The position numbers were made by a program, and so were the translations under genes. A DNA stretch of 16,073 nucleotides from JAGTRP01 sp035255045 (GTDB lineage: Bacteria > Pseudomonadota > Gammaproteobacteria > Burkholderiales > Rhodocyclaceae): assembly GCA_035255045.1 (NCBI GenBank), contig DATFAA010000106.1:1-16073 (forward strand), written 5' to 3'. Position 1 is the first letter of the stretch, and each line of letters opens with the position of its first letter. Below are positions 12,811-16,073 of the stretch, one piece after another. The notes beneath the pieces were generated by a model that ran no database searches, had not been told where the DNA came from, and worked only from the letters and a program-made list of their open reading frames with translations.

Positions 12811-14085
12811 ATGCCGACCTTGCGCCATGCCCGCAGAATCGCCAGCCGCCTGGGCCCCGGTCTGATCACCGGCGCCGCCGACGACGATCCGAGCGGGCTC
12901 GCCACCTATTCCCAGGCGGGTGCCCAGTTCGGCGCCGGGCTCCTGTGGACCCTCGCCCTCACGACTCCCCTCATGGTCAGCATCCAGATGGTCAGCGCCC
13001 GCATCGGCTGGCTCACCGGCCGGGGGCTGGCCGCCAACATCCGGACCCTGCTGCCCGGCTGGGCGACCGCCGGGCTGGTGATGCTCCTCCTCTTCGCCAA
13101 CACCCTCAACATCGCCGCCGACATCGCCGCCATGGGCGAGGCCCTGGAGATGATGGTCGGTGGGCCCAAGCACGGCCACGCCCTGGTCTTCGGCCTGCTG
13201 TGCACGGCGCTGCCCATGCGCCTCAATTACGAAGCCATGGTCCGGGTCCTCAAGTGGCTGACCCTGGCCCTCCTGTCCTATGTCGCCGTCGTCTTCATGC
13301 TGCACATCGACTGGGAGAAGGTCCTGGTGGGGACCCTGGTTCCCAACCTCCAGGCCAGCGGCAACTACTGGATGGTGGTGGTGGCCGTGCTGGGAACCAC
13401 CATCAGTCCCTATCTCTTCTTCTGGCAGGCGGCCCAGGAGGCCGAGCAGCGCCGGCAGATGGACGCCGAGCCGGGGCCCGGCATCCACCTCGGCCGGCAG
13501 CCGGCCTTTCTCCGGGAGCACCTGTACCGGATCAAGCTGGATACGGTGGTGGGCATGGTCTTCTCCAACGGCATCGCCTTCTGCGTCATGCTCACCACCG
13601 CCATCACCCTCAACCAGCACGGCATCACCGACATCCAGACCACCCGGCAGGCGGCCGAGGCGCTGCGCCCCCTGGCGGGGGAATTCGCCTTCGCCCTCTT
13701 CGGCCTCGGCATCATCGGCACGGGCATGCTGGCGGTGCCCGTCCTGGCGGGCTCGGCCGGCTACGCCGTGGCCGATGCCTTCGACTGGCGCGCCGGGTTC
13801 GACCATGACGTCATGGAGGCCAAGGGCTTCTTCGGGGTGGTGGCGGCGTCCACGGTCATCGGCACCCTGATCGATTTCACCGACCTCGACCCCATCCGGG
13901 CGCTGGTCTGGAGCGCCGTGGTGAACGGCGTCATCGCCGTGCCCATCATGGCGGTGATGATGTGGCTGGGGGCCAGGCCGGAACTCCTCGGGCAATTCAC
14001 CCTGTCCAGGCGGCACCGCTTCTGGGGCTGGCTGGCCACCGCCGTCATGGCGGCGGCGGTGATCGGCATGCTGGTCGCGGCGTGA
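12811..14085 (+). CDS. Nramp-family divalent metal transporter, non-canonical motifs
   Basis: A 424-residue inner-membrane transporter with about 11 hydrophobic segments, of the Nramp (SLC11) superfamily. The first helix has DDDPSGLATYSQAG (24-37) where classical Nramp proteins have DPGN, so the metal-binding asparagine is replaced by glycine. The sixth helix reads GTTISPYLFFW (195-205) in place of the classical A-x-V-M-P-H-N pattern, so the metal-selective methionine becomes Ser199 and the histidine Tyr201. Such changes are known in Nramp-related groups with altered ion choice, including magnesium-type members, so it should not be called MntH. A cytoplasmic insert at about 210-240 (EAEQRRQMDAEPGPG) is also unlike classical members. 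The start is set by AAAGGAGGT 7 bases upstream. It follows an OprB-type porin and is convergent with acpH, whose stop lies 7 bases away. The family is sure; the substrate is open. Confidence 0.87.
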   Translation: MPTLRHARRIASRLGPGLITGAADDDPSGLATYSQAGAQFGAGLLWTLALTTPLMVSIQMVSARIGWLTGRGLAANIRTLLPGWATAGLVMLLLFANTLNIAADIAAMGEALEMMVGGPKHGHALVFGLLCTALPMRLNYEAMVRVLKWLTLALLSYVAVVFMLHIDWEKVLVGTLVPNLQASGNYWMVVVAVLGTTISPYLFFWQAAQEAEQRRQMDAEPGPGIHLGRQPAFLREHLYRIKLDTVVGMVFSNGIAFCVMLTTAITLNQHGITDIQTTRQAAEALRPLAGEFAFALFGLGIIGTGMLAVPVLAGSAGYAVADAFDWRAGFDHDVMEAKGFFGVVAASTVIGTLIDFTDLDPIRALVWSAVVNGVIAVPIMAVMMWLGARPELLGQFTLSRRHRFWGWLATAVMAAAVIGMLVAA

Positions 14086-14092
14086 CGCGGGG

Positions 14093-14686
14093 CTAGCGGT
14101 CCGCCGGAGGGGTCAGCCACTGCCCGGCGAAGCGCACGGCATCGGGGAGCCAGGCGCGGAAGTCGGCAGCGAAGCCGGCCGGATCGGCCAGGAATTCCCC
14201 CTCGCCCCCGGCCAGGGGATTGGGCTGCCTTGCCCGCCGGGACATGCGGGCGAGGACATCGGCGATGCCGTCCAGGCCCGCGTAGCTCTGCAGCCAGTCC
14301 TCCCGGGCCATGAGCCCGAGGGCGTGGTGGGCGGATTCCGGGATGTCGTCGAGCCGCCCGGCGATATGCCCGTAGATGCCGGCACAGTAGCCGCCCAGGG
14401 GTTCGTGGTGAATCGTGGCCCAGTCCCGGGCCAGGAGATGGTCGTAAAAGATGTCCACCAGGACGCCCGCATAGCGTCGGCGCGCCGGGGAAACCCGGCT
14501 CCGGCTGCGCCGGAAGGCCGGATGGGTCTCGGCGAAGGCGTCGATGGCCCGGTGCAGGGCGACCCCCCGGGCGAGGTCGCCCGGTAGCGGTCCGGGCAGG
14601 TGTCCCTTGATCCAGTCGCCCACCACCCCGCCGACGACCAGGGGTGGGGCGTCTCCGGCGAGCAGGGCGTGGGCGAGGTAATTCAT
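14093..14686 (-). CDS. acpH: Acyl carrier protein phosphodiesterase-like (AcpH, DUF479)
   Basis: A 197-residue cytoplasmic protein of the AcpH family, which removes the 4'-phosphopantetheine group from acyl carrier protein. It begins MNYLAH as AcpH proteins do and carries the conserved acidic and histidine positions of the HD-like metal site: Asp24 in GDWIKG, His45-Arg46 and Asp49 in LHRAID, and Asp78, Asp82 and His83 in VDIFYDH. The length matches E. coli AcpH (about 193). An in-frame ATG at 14758 would add 24 residues without family similarity, so the start at 14686 was chosen. It is convergent with the Nramp gene (7 bases between stops) and divergent from the hypothetical gene at 14857. 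Some family members are not proven to act on ACP, so the activity is family-based. Confidence 0.85.
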   Translation of the reverse strand: MNYLAHALLAGDAPPLVVGGVVGDWIKGHLPGPLPGDLARGVALHRAIDAFAETHPAFRRSRSRVSPARRRYAGVLVDIFYDHLLARDWATIHHEPLGGYCAGIYGHIAGRLDDIPESAHHALGLMAREDWLQSYAGLDGIADVLARMSRRARQPNPLAGGEGEFLADPAGFAADFRAWLPDAVRFAGQWLTPPADR

Positions 14687-14724
14687 GGGCGGGAAGGGGG
14701 CGGGTGTTGCGGATCGGCACATCA

Positions 14725-14743
14725 TCCCCGGTTTGGCCGGGGA
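14725..14743. repeat. Small hairpin in the acpH/hypothetical divergent gap
   Basis: TCCCCGG (14725-14731) pairs with CCGGGGA (14737-14743) around a 5-base loop. It lies 39 bases upstream of the acpH start and could be part of its leader or a protein site. The rest of the 14687-14856 gap holds a possible -10 box TAGAAT at 14824-14829 for the plus-strand gene, without a clear -35, and nothing else I can name. Confidence 0.3.
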
Positions 14744-14856
14744 AGCCAATAAAGGCAATGCGTAGTTTTGGGTGCGTTGGGGACGGGAGGAATGGGAGTG
14801 TCCCTGGAACGCCTTCGACCTTGTAGAATCCCTGTCCTCAACGACAGCCGACTCGA

Positions 14857-15276
14857 ATGCTGGTGAACGACAACTACGACGACTGGCGGATTGGTCTGAT
14901 CCCCCATATTCCAGGTTTTCCCCTGCCCGTGGTCGGGCTGGTGGCGCCGACCCCCCCTTGGGATGGATTGGTCAGCCTGCATATTTCCAAGGACGTCGCC
15001 CTGCATGTCGGGGCTGCCGAGGTCGCGGTCCAGGAAACGACCTTTTCGGACTTCCAGCGGCTGTCTTCGGAAACCACGGTCGGAAAGGCAGTAGGAGCTG
15101 TGCTTGGCTCCGATGGTGCGGTGAGTCCTTTTGATCTTGTCGCGGTGACGAGCTACTGCGTGTCGAAGGGCATCACCTCGGAGCCGGATGTGGACAGGGC
15201 GGCCCGGCTGATACTCGAAGCCTACCGGGAGCTGGCGCGGCAAATCCTGGCTCAGAACCAGGCCAGGTTCAATTGA
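14857..15276 (+). CDS. Hypothetical protein
   Basis: A 139-residue protein I do not recognise. The first half is rich in hydrophobic and proline residues (IGLIPHIPGFPLPVVGLVAPTPPW) and then has beta-like stretches (LVSLHISKDVALHVGAAEVAVQ). The C-terminal third is a helix, DRAARLILEAYRELARQIL (112-130). No signal peptide, membrane segment or metal motif is clear. The ATG at 14857 lacks a strong ribosome site; the nearby GTG at 14863 is possible. The GIY-YIG gene begins 24 bases after its stop in the same frame. Position and codon use look genuine, but the function is unknown. Confidence 0.6.
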   Translation: MLVNDNYDDWRIGLIPHIPGFPLPVVGLVAPTPPWDGLVSLHISKDVALHVGAAEVAVQETTFSDFQRLSSETTVGKAVGAVLGSDGAVSPFDLVAVTSYCVSKGITSEPDVDRAARLILEAYRELARQILAQNQARFN

Positions 15277-15277
15277 C

Positions 15278-15295
15278 CGGCGCCGGGTCGGTTTT
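15278..15295 (+). terminator. Possible weak terminator between hypothetical and GIY-YIG genes
   Basis: The palindrome CCGGCGCCGG (15278-15287), part of a slightly longer imperfect GACC...GGTC stem, is followed by GTCGGTTTT with four T at 15292-15295. It could terminate part of the transcription before the next gene, though the short, loop-poor stem and short T-run make it weak. Confidence 0.3.
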
Positions 15296-15300
15296 CTGAC

Positions 15301-15591
15301 TTGAAACCCTGGTATCTCTATTTGATCGAATGTGCCGACGGCAGCATCTATACGGGCATCACAACGGATGTTGCAGCCCGGTATGCCGTCCATGCCCGTG
15401 GGCTGGGGGCGCGCTACACGCGGTCCCATCCACCCAGGCAGCTGCTGGGCATTGAAGTACATCCGGATCGGTCTTCGGCGTCCAGGGCCGAATACCGGAT
15501 CAAGCAGCTGACCGCCTCGGAGAAGCGGCTTTACGCCGCCACTCTGACGGCAGAAATCCCTGTCGAAAACGCAATCCTTCCGACCCCATGA
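15301..15591 (+). CDS. GIY-YIG endonuclease-domain protein (UPF0213/YhbQ type), TTG start
   Basis: A 96-residue single-domain GIY-YIG protein. The core strand pair is WYLYLIECADGSIYTGIT (4-21), with the YLY and YTG halves in place of GIY and YIG. Then come TDVAARYAVHA with the likely catalytic Arg27 and the conserved His31, ARYTRSHPP (37-45), and SRAEYRIKQL (61-70), whose Glu64 fits the metal-binding glutamate. The length is normal for UPF0213. The start must be TTG at 15301: the frame is closed by the previous gene's TGA only 8 codons upstream, and no ATG or GTG lies before the first motif. The last four bases overlap the next gene as ATGA, so it is coupled to the VF530-type protein. UPF0213 proteins probably cleave or bind branched or damaged DNA, but their roles are poorly known. 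Confidence 0.85.
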   Translation: MKPWYLYLIECADGSIYTGITTDVAARYAVHARGLGARYTRSHPPRQLLGIEVHPDRSSASRAEYRIKQLTASEKRLYAATLTAEIPVENAILPTP

Positions 15592-16064
15592 ATACTGATA
15601 TCGATTACAAGAACAACCCTCTGCACGGCGTCAGCTTGAAGCAACTGCTGACTGAGATAGTCGATTATTACGGCTTCGAAATCCTCTACGCCTATTTGAA
15701 TATCAACTGCTTCAATAACAATCCAAGCATCGATTCCAGCGTGAAGTTTCTTAAAAAGACGGACTGGGCGCGGGAAAAGGTTGAAGCGTTTTATCTGTAT
15801 CAATTCAAGAATCTGCCTCGGGCGTCCGCCGAGCAGTTTGAGTTGCCCCCAAGAGACCGCATCATTCCCCAGGATCAGAAGCCCGGTCAGCCAGCCGAGT
15901 TGAGTCTGGAGGACGCCGAGAGACTACGGGAGAAGCGTGCCAGGAAGGCCGCGATGCGAGGCCAGGATGCAGGTCATCGCTCCGGCTCGGACAAGCGGGC
16001 GTCGAACCATTCAAGCGCCTCGGTTCACGGCGATTCCGATCCATGGGCGAAGTGGAGAAAATGA
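15588..16064 (+). CDS. VF530 family (DUF2132) protein with long charged C-terminal tail
   Basis: A 158-residue protein. Residues 8-70 match the VF530/DUF2132 fold nearly throughout: NNPLHGVSLKQLLTEIVDYY, then LNINCFNNNPSIDSSVKFLK and TDWAREKVEAFYL. VF530 proteins are small (about 70-80 residues), thought to bind nucleic acid. Here about 88 more residues follow: a Pro/Glu/Gln-rich stretch, a basic helix LEDAERLREKRARKAAMRG (107-125), a Ser/His-rich part and a final DPWAKWRK. The tail could be a nucleic-acid or partner-binding arm. The ATG overlaps the GIY-YIG stop (ATGA), so the two are made together. Base composition is less GC-rich than most of the window. An ATGA at its own end (16061-16064) might start another gene beyond the window. 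Confidence 0.82.
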   Translation: MNTDIDYKNNPLHGVSLKQLLTEIVDYYGFEILYAYLNINCFNNNPSIDSSVKFLKKTDWAREKVEAFYLYQFKNLPRASAEQFELPPRDRIIPQDQKPGQPAELSLEDAERLREKRARKAAMRGQDAGHRSGSDKRASNHSSASVHGDSDPWAKWRK

Positions 16065-16073
16065 GCCGGGTTT

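Noticed and set aside
12775..14016. 413-codon minus-strand frame opposite the Nramp gene (and 11412-12905 opposite the porin)
   Set aside because: These are shadow frames with His/Gly/Glu-rich low-complexity translation; the plus-strand genes are clear.
16061..16073. ATGA overlap at the end of the VF530-type gene as a new gene start
   Set aside because: Only four codons remain in the window, too little to support a gene call.
1..16073. tRNA, rRNA, riboswitch, insertion sequence, phage or CRISPR signals
   Set aside because: No cloverleaf, transposase, integrase or regularly spaced direct repeat could be seen on either strand by reading.

Overview
The window is GC-rich, densely coded DNA with many ATGA/GTGA gene overlaps and class-typical proteins: an OprB-type porin, a NodT-type outer-membrane lipoprotein, an AcpH-type enzyme, a UPF0213 GIY-YIG protein and a VF530-type protein. 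This suits a Gram-negative betaproteobacterium, plausibly Rhodocyclales, but no rRNA or marker gene is present to prove it. I saw no tRNA, rRNA, insertion sequence, CRISPR array or origin. No gene-free stretch reaches 300 bases; the longest is 8076-8302.

Region 1 (1-2226) is the end of a two-component pair: the C-terminal winged helix of an OmpR-type response regulator, followed 7 bases later by a 7TMR-DISM membrane histidine kinase. Region 2 (2227-2829) carries a lone DUF1778 ribbon-helix-helix antitoxin. The overlapping start codon after it opens only a 14-codon frame, so the expected GNAT toxin is absent.

Region 3 (2830-8075) is the core of the window. It is a six-gene, tightly packed operon built around the Sia partner-switching c-di-GMP system: SiaB kinase, SiaC phosphoprotein, an extra soluble histidine kinase, SiaD diguanylate cyclase, a free periplasmic substrate-binding protein, and SiaA, a membrane PP2C/SpoIIE phosphatase. 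In Pseudomonas aeruginosa, SiaB phosphorylates SiaC, SiaA dephosphorylates it, and unphosphorylated SiaC binds and activates SiaD. Here the order is B-C-HK-D-SBP-A. The histidine kinase starts with the same N-terminal segment as SiaD (46 of the first 81 residues identical by my own gapless count). SiaC may therefore dock on both outputs, so that one switch would control both c-di-GMP synthesis and a phosphorelay. The substrate-binding protein, translationally coupled to SiaA and lacking any transporter genes, could be the ligand sensor.

Region 4 (8076-10980) has a palindrome-rich intergenic stretch and a NodT-type outer-membrane lipoprotein plus a periplasmic adaptor of an RND-like efflux pump, without a permease gene. 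Region 5 (10981-14686) holds a small secreted protein of unknown function on the minus strand, an OprB-type porin, an atypical Nramp-family transporter and, convergently, an ACP phosphodiesterase-like gene. Region 6 (14857-16064) holds a hypothetical protein, a GIY-YIG protein with a forced TTG start, and an overlapping VF530-type protein with a long charged tail.
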